9,135 nucleotides of DNA from Hyphomicrobiales bacterium. Lineage in GTDB: Bacteria; Pseudomonadota; Alphaproteobacteria; Rhizobiales; Xanthobacteraceae. Under the pieces are notes generated by a model that had not been told where the DNA came from, searched no databases, and worked only from the letters and a program-made list of their open reading frames with translations. Positions 1 to 6,687 of this stretch are shown one piece after another. Both the position numbers and the translations under genes were made by a program. Location of the stretch: assembly GCA_026400425.1 (NCBI GenBank), contig JAPLPC010000453.1, positions 927-10,061 on the forward strand. Direction: 5' to 3'. The first letter of the stretch is position 1. Every line of letters begins with the position of its first letter.

Positions 1-527
1 TCACCACCTATATGCAGACCTTCGTGAAGCTCTCGGTCGGCCTCACCGCCGACCAGACCACCACCGTGATCTTCGGCACGCTGGTGTTCGCCTGCCTGCT
101 GCAGCCGCTTTACGGTGGCCTGTCCGACAAGATCGGCCGCAAGCCGCTGCTGATCTTCTTCGGCATCGCCGGCACGCTGTGCACGGTGCCGATCCTGACC
201 ACGCTGCAGACCACCAAATCGCCCTTCGTGGCGTTCCTGCTGATCTGTGGCGCCTGGGTGTTCGTTGCCGGCTATACGTCGATCAACGCGGTGGTGAAGG
301 CCGAGCTGTTCCCGACCAATGTCCGCGCGCTCGGCGTCGGCCTGCCCTACGCACTGACGGTCTCGATCTTCGGTGGCACCGCGCCGTGGGTCGCCTTGAA
401 GTTCAAGGAAATGGGCAACGAGCATTATTTCTACTATTATCTGTCGGGCATGATTTTCCTGTCGCTGCTGATCTACGCGACGATGCGCGACACCAAACAT
501 ACGTCGGCCATGCACCGCCACGAGTAA
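1..527 (+). CDS. MFS transporter, metabolite:H+ symporter (MHS) type, 3' part
   Basis: This is the C-terminal part of an inner-membrane proton-coupled symporter; the reading frame is already open at the left edge (first full codon at 3), so the N-terminal half is missing. The visible part holds about five hydrophobic segments. It contains a loop motif of the MFS A type, GGLSDKIGRKPL, between two helices, and further on ELFPTNVRALGVGLPYAL followed by IFGGTAPW. That stretch is typical of the MHS family, which includes the alpha-ketoglutarate permease KgtP, the proline/betaine permease ProP and the shikimate permease ShiA. From memory the C-terminal part resembles KgtP most, which would suggest an organic acid as substrate, but this cannot be decided from the fragment. 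The tail after the last helix is short and hydrophilic. The molybdopterin oxidoreductase gene starts 27 bases downstream on the same strand. Confidence 0.88.
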   Translation, partial: TTYMQTFVKLSVGLTADQTTTVIFGTLVFACLLQPLYGGLSDKIGRKPLLIFFGIAGTLCTVPILTTLQTTKSPFVAFLLICGAWVFVAGYTSINAVVKAELFPTNVRALGVGLPYALTVSIFGGTAPWVALKFKEMGNEHYFYYYLSGMIFLSLLIYATMRDTKHTSAMHRHE

Positions 528-554
528 CGACCAGGCCATGAAGGAGCGTCAGCC

Positions 555-1217
555 ATGACCGAGGACCACACCCCGCCGGATTCCAAGCTGACGCAGACCA
601 AACAACGCTGGGCGCGCGAGGGCCGGTTTCTCACCGGCCGACACGCGCGCCCGGACGAACAAAGACTGCCGCCCGGCCAGCATCTGACGCAGGACTGGCC
701 GGTGCTCGACCTCGGCATCACGCCCAACATATCCCGCGAGCGCTGGCGGCTCGATGTCTACGGCGCCGTCGAGACGCCGCTGTTCTGGGATTTTGCGCAG
801 CTCTCGGCGCAGCCGCAATCCAGTTTCATGTCCGACATCCACTGCGTCACCACCTGGTCGCGCTACGACAATGCGTGGGAGGGGCTGTCGACCCGCGCGC
901 TGCTCGAAGCCTGCCAGCCGAAGCCGGAAGCCCGTTTCGTGGTGCTGCAATCGCATGACGGCTACACCACCAATCTGTCGCTCGACGATTTTGCCGCCGA
1001 CGACGCGCTGCTGGCCCATACATGGCAGGGCCAGCCGATCTCGGGCGAGCATGGCGGCCCGGTGCGGATGGTGGTCCCGCATCTGTATTTCTGGAAGAGC
1101 GCGAAATGGCTGCAGCGGATCGAATTCGTGGTCGATGACAAACCCGGCTACTGGGAAGTCCGCGGCTATCACAACCGCGGCGACCCGTGGCTGGAACAGC
1201 GTTACTCCGAGGATTGA
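555..1217 (+). CDS. Sulfite oxidase-like molybdopterin-dependent oxidoreductase
   Basis: This 220-residue protein matches the molybdopterin-binding domain of the sulfite oxidase superfamily. The key feature is Cys97 in the motif HCVTTWS, where the family cysteine ligates molybdenum. A second conserved block at about residues 164-186 contains GEHGGPVRMVVPHLYFWKS, which contacts the pterin cofactor. There is no signal peptide, Tat motif, transmembrane segment, heme domain or C-terminal dimerisation domain, so it is a short cytoplasmic form rather than a full sulfite oxidase or the periplasmic MsrP. The start is well supported by AAGGAG at 541-546, eight bases before the ATG. The true substrate and electron acceptor are unknown; sulfite is only a family-based guess. 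It may share a transcript with the MHS transporter upstream and the hydrolase-OsmC gene downstream. Confidence 0.88.
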   Translation: MTEDHTPPDSKLTQTKQRWAREGRFLTGRHARPDEQRLPPGQHLTQDWPVLDLGITPNISRERWRLDVYGAVETPLFWDFAQLSAQPQSSFMSDIHCVTTWSRYDNAWEGLSTRALLEACQPKPEARFVVLQSHDGYTTNLSLDDFAADDALLAHTWQGQPISGEHGGPVRMVVPHLYFWKSAKWLQRIEFVVDDKPGYWEVRGYHNRGDPWLEQRYSED

Positions 1218-1254
1218 GGCCAGCAGGATGAGGCCAGAGCGAAAGGACTCCCCG

Positions 1255-2478
1255 ATGCAGACCGAGAAACTTCAATTCGCCGGCGCCTCCGGCCACATGC
1301 TGGCGGCGGCATTGGACAAACCCGATGGCGACATCCGCGCCACCGCCCTGCTCGCGCATTGCTTCACCTGTACCAAGGATACACTGGCTGGCCGGCGGAT
1401 CGCCGACGCGCTGACCCTCCACGGGATCGCCGTGCTGCGTTTCGACTTCACCGGCCTCGGCTCCAGCGATGGCGAGTTCGCCAATACGACCTTCAGCTCC
1501 AATATCGAAGACCTCGTCTGCGCCGCCGGTCATCTGCGCACCCTGGGCCGTGCGCCCACGATCCTGATCGGCCACAGCTTGGGCGGGGCTGCGATTCTTG
1601 CGGCGGCAAGCCAGATCCCCGAAGTCAAGGCCATCGTCACCATCGCCGCGCCATCCGATCCCGCCCATGTCACGCATCTGTTCGCTGAACACGTGGACGC
1701 CATTCGCGACCAGGGCGAGGTCGAGGTGAAACTGGCCGGCCGGCCGTTTCGGATCAAGCGCGCTTTCCTCGACGACATCGCCGAACACAGTCTGCTGACT
1801 CAGGTCGCAAAACTGCACAAGCCGCTGCTGGTGATGCAGTCGCCGGTCGACGACACCGTGGGGATCGACAACGCCACGCGCATTTTCATCGCGGCCAAGC
1901 ATCCGAAAAGCTTCGTGTCTCTCGATCATGCGGATCATCTGCTGACGAATAAAGCGGATGCGATCTATGCAGCCGACGTGATCGCGGCATGGGCCTCGCG
2001 CTTCGTCGCGCCGCTCGCGCACGCGGCCGGCGAGGCCATGCCGGACCTGCCGCGGCCGGTCGTCGTCGCGGAAACGCGCGCCGGCAAATTCCAGCAGCAG
2101 ATCACCATCGGTGCGCATCGCCTGTTGGCCGATGAACCGGTCGCCGCCGGCGGCGACGACACCGGCCCCGGCCCGTATGATTTTCTGCTGAGCGCACTCG
2201 GCGCCTGCACGGCGATGACCATGCGCCTGTATGCCGACCGCAAGGCATTGCCGATGGAGCGCGTCAGCGTCACGCTGAACCACACCAAGATTTATGCGAA
2301 AGACTGCGAGGAGTGCGAGACCAAGGACGGCATGCTCGACCAGATCGAGCGCGTGATCGCGATCAGCGGCGAGTTGGACGCCGAACAGCGCGCGAAACTG
2401 ATGGAGATCGCCGACAAGTGCCCGGTGCATCGGACGCTGACATCCGAGATCCGGATCGTGACGAAAGCGCAGGCGTGA
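1255..2478 (+). CDS. Bifunctional alpha/beta hydrolase / OsmC family protein
   Basis: This 407-residue protein is a fusion of two domains. Residues about 1-255 are a serine hydrolase of the alpha/beta fold: the nucleophile elbow is GHSLGG with Ser108, the acid is probably Asp199 or Asp200 (SPVDD), and the base is His228 (DHADHLL). Residues about 265-407 are an OsmC/Ohr-like domain with the two redox cysteines, Cys318 in ALGACTAMT and Cys389 in KCPVHRTL, which in this family reduce organic hydroperoxides. The fusion could couple release of an ester or lipid-derived product to its reduction; that is inference. The reading frame is open well upstream of 1255, but the protein homology starts at MQTEKLQF, and GAAAGGA at 1241-1247 sits seven bases ahead of this ATG. 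An in-frame ATG at 1228 is the main alternative. The gene begins 37 bases after the oxidoreductase. Confidence 0.92.
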   Translation: MQTEKLQFAGASGHMLAAALDKPDGDIRATALLAHCFTCTKDTLAGRRIADALTLHGIAVLRFDFTGLGSSDGEFANTTFSSNIEDLVCAAGHLRTLGRAPTILIGHSLGGAAILAAASQIPEVKAIVTIAAPSDPAHVTHLFAEHVDAIRDQGEVEVKLAGRPFRIKRAFLDDIAEHSLLTQVAKLHKPLLVMQSPVDDTVGIDNATRIFIAAKHPKSFVSLDHADHLLTNKADAIYAADVIAAWASRFVAPLAHAAGEAMPDLPRPVVVAETRAGKFQQQITIGAHRLLADEPVAAGGDDTGPGPYDFLLSALGACTAMTMRLYADRKALPMERVSVTLNHTKIYAKDCEECETKDGMLDQIERVIAISGELDAEQRAKLMEIADKCPVHRTLTSEIRIVTKAQA

Positions 2479-2511
2479 AGCGCAAGCTCCCGCTCCCAGC
2501 CGTCAATGCGA

Positions 2512-2537
2512 GGAACGGGGCGAGCCGCCCCGGTTCC
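2512..2537 (+). terminator. GC-rich hairpin after the hydrolase-OsmC gene
   Basis: The arm GGAACGGGGCG (2512-2522) pairs with CGCCCCGGTTCC (2526-2537), leaving a three-base AGC loop and one bulged G. It lies 33 bases after the stop codon of the hydrolase-OsmC gene. The stem is strong, but no clean run of T follows (CGTTGCTG), so it is not a textbook intrinsic terminator. It could stop transcription with help or only protect the mRNA 3' end. Confidence 0.4.
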
Positions 2538-2564
2538 CGTTGCTGAGGCAATGTCCGACAATGT

Positions 2565-2670
2565 GAATCGCCGCCGTTAACCTTTCTTAAAGATGTTCCT
2601 CGCAGCGCCTGCGACGCGTGGTAAATCTGTTCCCGAGCCAAAGGAATCAGTTTCGCGCCGACGCGGATTC
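2565..2670. promoter_or_regulatory. Possible cell-cycle-type regulatory region (CtrA-like box, GANTC sites)
   Basis: The gap of 228 bases before the small gene at 2707 contains TTAA at 2577-2580 and TTAA at 2587-2590, spaced by six bases and read as GTTAACC on the left side. The CtrA consensus of alphaproteobacteria is TTAA-N7-TTAAC, so this is a near-match with one base less. Three GANTC sites, the target of the CcrM methylase, lie close by at 2565-2569, 2644-2648 and 2666-2670. The region could be a promoter under cell-cycle control. No convincing -35/-10 pair was identified, and the call is tentative. Confidence 0.25.
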
Positions 2671-2706
2671 GCGCCGGCGTCCTGCCGCAGATTGTTTGGG
2701 AATTTC

Positions 2707-2973
2707 ATGAGCGAACACCTGTCCTACCAGCCGTCCCGCGCGTCCCTCCCCGATCAGGAACAGAAGCAGGCAGCGCTCAGCTATCTCAACGAGGCCTGGG
2801 CCGAAGCGCGCCACGAGGGCGTCGATGGCGATTGTCTTGCACAAGCGAGTCTGTTCGCTGCCTTTGCAGAGCTGGTCGGGACATATGGCGAGGATGCGGT
2901 GGCAAAGTTCGTCGAGGGCCTGCCGACCCGGGTGCGCAACGGCGAATTCTCCCTGACGCTGGCGCGGCAGTAG
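2707..2973 (+). CDS. Conserved-looking small protein of unknown function
   Basis: This gene encodes an 88-residue soluble protein that I do not recognise as a named family. The sequence starts with a short polar stretch (MSEHLSYQPS) and then looks mostly alpha-helical: a Glu/Ala-rich helix at about 17-37, a second at about 43-61, and a third at about 62-71 (EDAVAKFVEGLP). There is one cysteine (Cys43) and no signal peptide or membrane segment. The frame is open upstream to an ATG at 2593, but the upstream residues are Arg/Pro-rich and of low quality, whereas MSEHL gives a natural start. The ribosome-binding sequence is weak (TTGGGAA, about 2696-2702). Codon use is like the neighbouring genes, which supports real coding. 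It stands alone between a hairpin on its left and a large inverted repeat on its right. Confidence 0.7.
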   Translation: MSEHLSYQPSRASLPDQEQKQAALSYLNEAWAEARHEGVDGDCLAQASLFAAFAELVGTYGEDAVAKFVEGLPTRVRNGEFSLTLARQ

Positions 2974-2980
2974 CCATTAC

Positions 2981-3064
2981 CGTCATTGCGAGCGAAGCGA
3001 AGCAATCCAGTTCTTCGCGTGCGGCGCGCTGGATTGCTTCGTCGCTACGCTCCTCGCAGTGACG
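2981..3064. repeat. Large imperfect inverted repeat, likely dispersed intergenic repeat
   Basis: The left arm (2981-3010) and right arm (3029-3064) form a long interrupted palindrome. The inner stem is perfect over 13 bases: CGAAGCAATCCAG at 2998-3010 against CTGGATTGCTTCG at 3029-3041, with an 18-base loop. The outer stem pairs CGTCATTGCGAG at 2981-2992 with CTCGCAGTGACG at 3053-3064, with one G-T wobble. The right arm carries about six extra bases in the middle, giving an asymmetric internal loop. From memory, very similar palindromes are scattered between genes in Bradyrhizobium and Rhodopseudomonas genomes, so this is probably a copy of a REP- or MITE-like family. It fills the gap between two convergent genes (stops at 2973 and 3072), so as RNA it could also act as a two-way terminator. 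Confidence 0.85.
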
Positions 3065-3071
3065 AAGCTAG

Positions 3072-4406
3072 TTACGGCTTCAGAGTCTCCAGAAACTTTA
3101 CCGTCTCGCCCTGCGACGGCGTGACGAGTTCGCCCTGCCACATCACCTGCCGGCCGCGAACGAAGGTGCCGACCGGCCAGCCTTTCACGGTGACGCCGTC
3201 ATATGGCGTCCAGCCGGCTTTCGAGGCCACCCATTCGTTGGTGATGGTTTCGCTGCGCTTGAGATCGACCACGGTGAAGTCGGCGTCATAGCCCGCGGCG
3301 ATGCGGCCCTTCATGGCCATATTAAAAAGCCGTGCCGGCCCGGCGCTGGTCAGATCGACGAAGCGCTGCAGCGACAGCCGGCCGGCATTGACATGGTCGA
3401 GCATCAGCGGCACCAGCGTCTGCACGCCGGTCATGCCCGACGGCGAGGCCGGATAGACCTTCTGCTTCTCCTCCAGCGTATGCGGCGCATGGTCGGAGCC
3501 GAGCACATCGATGATACCCTGCTCGATCCCCTTCCAGATTCCGGCACGGTGGCTGGCATCGCGCACCGGCGGATTCATCTGTGCCAGCGTGCCCAAGCGC
3601 TCATAGCAGTCCGGCGCCGCCAGGGTGAGATGATGCGGCGTCGCCTCGCAGGACGCGACATCCTTGTGGTCGCGCAAGTAGTCGATCTCTTCCTTGGTCG
3701 AGATGTGCAGGACATGGATGCGCTTGCCGGTTTCGTGGGCGAGATGGACGAGCCGCTGCGTCGCCATGAGCGCCGCAACTTCGTCACGCCAGACCGGATG
3801 CGAACGGGCATCGCCTTCGATGCGCAGGCCCTTGCGATCGTTGAGGCGAAATTCATCCTCGGCATGGAAGGCGGCGCGGCGCTTGATGACCTTAAAAATC
3901 CTGCGCAGGCTGTCATCGTCCTCGACGAGCAATGCTCCGGTAGAAGAGCCGATGAACACCTTGACGCCGGCGCAACCCGGCGCGCGCTCCAGTTCCGGCA
4001 GATCCTGCACGTTCTCGCGGGTACCGCCGATGAAGAACGCATAATCGCAATGCATGCGGTGATGACCGCGCTTCACCTTGTCGGTGAAAGTGGCTTCATC
4101 GATGGTGAGAGGATTGGTGTTCGGCATTTCGAACACTGCCGTGACGCCGCCCATCACGGCGCTGCGGGAGCCGCTTTCGAGGTCTTCCTTGTGCTCGAGG
4201 CCAGGCTCGCGGAAATGCACCTGGGTGTCCATCACGCCGGGCAGGATGTGCAAGCCCTTGCAGTCGATGGTCTTGCCGGCCTGTTCGGGGCCGAAACTGC
4301 CCAGCGCCGCAATTCGGCCGTCACGGATACCGATGTCGCGCTGGCCCTCGCCATCCTGATTGACGACGATGCCGTTCTTCAAAATGGTGTCGAAAGTATC
4401 GCTCAT
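3072..4406 (-). CDS. pyrC: Dihydroorotase-family amidohydrolase
   Basis: This 444-residue protein belongs to the dihydroorotase branch of the cyclic amidohydrolases, which close carbamoyl-aspartate to dihydroorotate in pyrimidine synthesis. Visible landmarks are HFREPG at 64-69 (Arg66 for the substrate carboxylate), MPNTNP at 94-99, Lys149 in GVKVFIGSSTG (position of the carboxylated metal-bridging lysine in related enzymes), His181 in FHAEDE, His234 in HVLHIS, Asn279 in MNPPVR and the catalytic Asp305 in GSDHAPH. The first metal ligand is unusual: the expected HxH reads Gln62-Val-His64. The ATG at 4404-4406 is chosen because MSDTFDTILKNG matches the usual N-terminus; a GTG at 4434-4436 would add ten residues. 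Because class I dihydroorotases usually sit beside pyrB, this lone gene may be a second copy or act on another cyclic amide, so the symbol is tentative. It is divergent from the ygfZ operon. Confidence 0.88.
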   Translation of the reverse strand: MSDTFDTILKNGIVVNQDGEGQRDIGIRDGRIAALGSFGPEQAGKTIDCKGLHILPGVMDTQVHFREPGLEHKEDLESGSRSAVMGGVTAVFEMPNTNPLTIDEATFTDKVKRGHHRMHCDYAFFIGGTRENVQDLPELERAPGCAGVKVFIGSSTGALLVEDDDSLRRIFKVIKRRAAFHAEDEFRLNDRKGLRIEGDARSHPVWRDEVAALMATQRLVHLAHETGKRIHVLHISTKEEIDYLRDHKDVASCEATPHHLTLAAPDCYERLGTLAQMNPPVRDASHRAGIWKGIEQGIIDVLGSDHAPHTLEEKQKVYPASPSGMTGVQTLVPLMLDHVNAGRLSLQRFVDLTSAGPARLFNMAMKGRIAAGYDADFTVVDLKRSETITNEWVASKAGWTPYDGVTVKGWPVGTFVRGRQVMWQGELVTPSQGETVKFLETLKP

Positions 4407-4535
4407 AGCGTCTCGCTTGCCGTCTGTGGATGCCACGCGTGAATGGCGCAGGCCTTGTTACCGGCATCTTAGCGGCTTAACTTTGGCTGTCATATCCATC
4501 CGCATCGATTCCCGAATGTTTTCGAGATTTTCCGT
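4407..4535. promoter_or_regulatory. Divergent intergenic region between dihydroorotase and ygfZ operon
   Basis: These 129 bases separate two gene starts that point away from each other, so they should carry promoters for both directions. I see no convincing -35/-10 pair on either strand. One GANTC site (GATTC, 4507-4511) lies 25 bases before the ygfZ-like start. No operator palindrome stands out. Confidence 0.5.
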
Positions 4536-5417
4536 ATGAAAGCAGCATTTCTTCCCGATCGGGGCGTGGTGAAGATCGCCGGCGATGACGCGCGTGGCTT
4601 TCTCAACAACCTCGTCACCTCGGAGATCGACGATCTCTCGCCGGGCAGCGCGCGGTTCGCTGCGCTGCTGACCCCGCAGGGCAAGATCGTGGCCGATTTT
4701 CTCGTCACGGAAGCGCCTGTGGGCCATGGCGGCGGGCTGCTGCTCGACTGCCCCCGCGAGCTCGCCCAGCCGCTTGCGACCAAGCTCGGCTTCTACAAGC
4801 TGCGTGCCAAGGTGACCGTAGAGAATCTGTCGGACAGGCTCGGCGTGCTGGCGGTGTGGGGCGGCGAGCCGACGATGCAGCCCGACCTGACTTTTGCCGA
4901 TCCGCGCAATGCCGCGCTCGGCTTTCGCGTCTTGGTACCGGCCGATCTCGCTGAGAAGACGGCAACCGTGCTCGGCGCAGAACTGGTCGATGAGACCACC
5001 TATGAGGCGCATCGGATCGTCTGCGGCGTGCCCCGCGGCGGCATCGACTTCGCCTATGGCGATGCGTTTCCGCACGAGACCAATATGGATCGGCTGCACG
5101 GCGTCGATTTCGACAAAGGCTGCTATGTCGGCCAGGAGGTCGTGTCGCGCATGCAGCATCGCGGCACGGCGCGCACGCGGATCGTGCCGGTGACGCTCGA
5201 TGGCACGGCCCCCGTCGCAGGCACCGAAATCCGCGCGGCCGACAAACCGATCGGCACCATGGGCTCGTCGGCAGGCGAACGTGGCCTCGCACTGCTGCGC
5301 ACGGACCGCGCCAGCGATGCGCTGGACGCGGGCGTGACTATGTCGGCCGGCGACATTGCCATTCAGCTTGCCGATCCCGAAGCCGTGCGTGCCTTCGCAA
5401 CCAAGAAAAACGCATGA
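4536..5417 (+). CDS. ygfZ: YgfZ/GcvT-like folate-binding protein
   Basis: This 293-residue protein is a member of the YgfZ/IBA57 family, which is related to the T-protein of glycine cleavage, binds tetrahydrofolate and helps to make or repair Fe-S clusters in certain enzymes. The diagnostic signature KGCYVGQE lies at residues 194-201, with the conserved Cys196. The N-terminal part has the family stretch FLNNLVTSEI (22-31) and LLTPQGKIVADF (44-55), and the C-terminal part is the small barrel domain. The length is in the usual range for bacterial members. The ribosome-binding sequence is weak, with only GAG at 4524-4526. It is the first gene of a four-gene run, and its stop overlaps the start of tag by four bases (ATGA, 5414-5417), which suggests translational coupling. 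Confidence 0.93.
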   Translation: MKAAFLPDRGVVKIAGDDARGFLNNLVTSEIDDLSPGSARFAALLTPQGKIVADFLVTEAPVGHGGGLLLDCPRELAQPLATKLGFYKLRAKVTVENLSDRLGVLAVWGGEPTMQPDLTFADPRNAALGFRVLVPADLAEKTATVLGAELVDETTYEAHRIVCGVPRGGIDFAYGDAFPHETNMDRLHGVDFDKGCYVGQEVVSRMQHRGTARTRIVPVTLDGTAPVAGTEIRAADKPIGTMGSSAGERGLALLRTDRASDALDAGVTMSAGDIAIQLADPEAVRAFATKKNA

Positions 5418-6040
5418 GCAAGGCGCCGATCACCCATGCCGATGGCAAGACCCGCTGTCCATGGCCGGGCGAGGATCCGTTCTATGTCGCCTATCACGAC
5501 ACCGAATGGGGCGTGCCGGAATATGACGACCGCGCGCTGTTCGAAAAGTTGATTCTCGACGGCTTCCAGGCCGGATTGTCCTGGATCACGATCCTGCGCA
5601 AGCGCGACAATTTCCGCAAGGCGTTCGATGATTTCCAGCCTGCCAAGATCGCGCGCTACAGCGAGAACAAAGTGCATGCGCTGATGAACGATGCCGGCAT
5701 CGTGCGCAATCGCTCGAAGATTGAAGGCGCAATTCTGTCGACGAAGGGTTACCTGAAGATCCAGGACGACGGCCTCGGCTTTTCGAAGTATCTGTGGGAC
5801 TTCGTCGATGGCCAGCCTATCGTGAACAACTTCAAGACCCACGCCGGCGTGCCGGCCTCGACGCCGCTGTCCACCAAGATCTCCAAGGAATTGCAGGCGC
5901 GCAATTTCAAATTCGTGGGCCCGACCATCGTCTATGCGTTCATGCAGGCCACCGGCATGGTCAACGACCATCTCACCTCCTGCTATTGCCACGCGCTTTG
6001 CAGCAAAAAGAAGCGCCCGCTGCGGCTGAAGGCGACCTGA
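5414..6040 (+). CDS. tag: DNA-3-methyladenine glycosylase I
   Basis: This 208-residue enzyme removes 3-methyladenine from alkylated DNA as the first step of base excision repair. The N-terminal block contains RCPW, then YHDTEWGVPEYD, then FQAGLSWITILRKR, which is characteristic of Tag. The zinc site of the E. coli enzyme (Cys4, His17, His175, Cys179) is conserved with the same spacing as Cys15, His28, His186 and Cys190. Trp57 and Tyr27 correspond to the base-pocket residues. The glutamate counted as E. coli Glu38 is Asp49 here, a conservative change that I believe is common in this group. The C-terminal tail is short and lysine/arginine-rich. The start overlaps the ygfZ stop, and its own stop shares one base with the next start (TGATG), so it sits inside a tightly coupled operon. 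Confidence 0.96.
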   Translation: MSKAPITHADGKTRCPWPGEDPFYVAYHDTEWGVPEYDDRALFEKLILDGFQAGLSWITILRKRDNFRKAFDDFQPAKIARYSENKVHALMNDAGIVRNRSKIEGAILSTKGYLKIQDDGLGFSKYLWDFVDGQPIVNNFKTHAGVPASTPLSTKISKELQARNFKFVGPTIVYAFMQATGMVNDHLTSCYCHALCSKKKRPLRLKAT

Positions 6041-6654
6041 TGGCGCGGGCGACCATCACCGGCGGCACCCCGCGTGCCTGGCAACGCATGCTGTCCGGCC
6101 GCAGGCTCGATCTGCTCGATCCCTCGCCGCTCGATATCGAACTGGCGGACATCGCGCACGGCCTTGCCCGCATGGCGCGCTGGAACGGGCAGACGCGGGG
6201 GCCGCACATCTTTTCGGTGGCGCAACACGCGTTGCTGGTCGAAGCGATCATGCGCGAGCAAACGAGCCGCGCCGATCGCCGCGGCGGCCTCGCAGCGCTG
6301 CTGCACGATTCGCCGGAGTATGTGATCGGCGACATGATCTCGCCGTTCAAGGCCGTCATCGGCGACGCCTACAAGACGGTGGAACATCGTTTGCTGGCAG
6401 CGATCCATATTCGCTTTGGACTGCCGGCCACGCTCGATGCGGCGATGACGAAGGCGATCAAGACCGCCGATATGGGCGCCGCCTATCTGGAGGCCACACG
6501 GCTGGCCGGCTTCGTCGAGGCCGAAGCGAAGCGGCTGTTCGGCAAGGACCCTTGTCTGGCGCTCGAACTGGAAGCAGATTATCTGACGCCGTGGTCGGCC
6601 AGCAAAGCCGAGAAGCGGTTCCTGGCTCGTTTCGAAGCGCTGACGGCGGGATGA
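6040..6654 (+). CDS. HD-domain metal-dependent phosphohydrolase (YfbR-like)
   Basis: This 204-residue protein has the metal-binding residues of the HD superfamily: His63 (FSVAQH), His89-Asp90 (LLHDSPEY) and Asp144 (KTADMG). The preceding block RMARWNGQTRG and the glutamate three residues after the HD pair (Glu93) resemble the E. coli 5'-deoxyribonucleotidase YfbR. A role as a nucleotidase removing phosphate from (deoxy)nucleoside monophosphates is therefore plausible but not proven. No sensor, nucleic-acid-binding or membrane domain is attached. The ATG at 6040 is supported by GAAGG at 6028-6032, seven bases upstream, and by the TGATG junction with tag. The reading frame is open further upstream inside tag, but that extension is a shadow of tag in another frame. 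The next gene follows after 33 bases. Confidence 0.9.
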   Translation: MARATITGGTPRAWQRMLSGRRLDLLDPSPLDIELADIAHGLARMARWNGQTRGPHIFSVAQHALLVEAIMREQTSRADRRGGLAALLHDSPEYVIGDMISPFKAVIGDAYKTVEHRLLAAIHIRFGLPATLDAAMTKAIKTADMGAAYLEATRLAGFVEAEAKRLFGKDPCLALELEADYLTPWSASKAEKRFLARFEALTAG

Positions 6655-6687
6655 CATGCAGGGCCGGTCCGCGATAGAAAGTACGCT

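Noticed and set aside
754..1254. Upstream extension of the hydrolase-OsmC reading frame to an ATG at 754
   Set aside because: The extension overlaps the molybdopterin oxidoreductase in another frame, is rich in Arg/Ser/Pro/Cys as expected for a shadow frame, and the ATG at 1255 has a good ribosome-binding sequence.
847..2430. Long open frame (527 codons) on the - strand opposite the hydrolase-OsmC gene
   Set aside because: Its protein is Arg/Gly/His-rich with no domain pattern, while the + strand frame has two complete domains with catalytic residues. It is an antisense shadow of GC-rich coding DNA.
4407..4436. GTG start at 4434-4436 for the dihydroorotase
   Set aside because: It adds ten residues (ASTDGKRDA type) not expected in the family; the ATG at 4404-4406 gives a natural N-terminus. 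It cannot be excluded fully.
3393..4442. Open frame of 349 codons on the + strand opposite the dihydroorotase
   Set aside because: No recognisable motifs and typical antisense composition; the - strand protein has all dihydroorotase landmarks.
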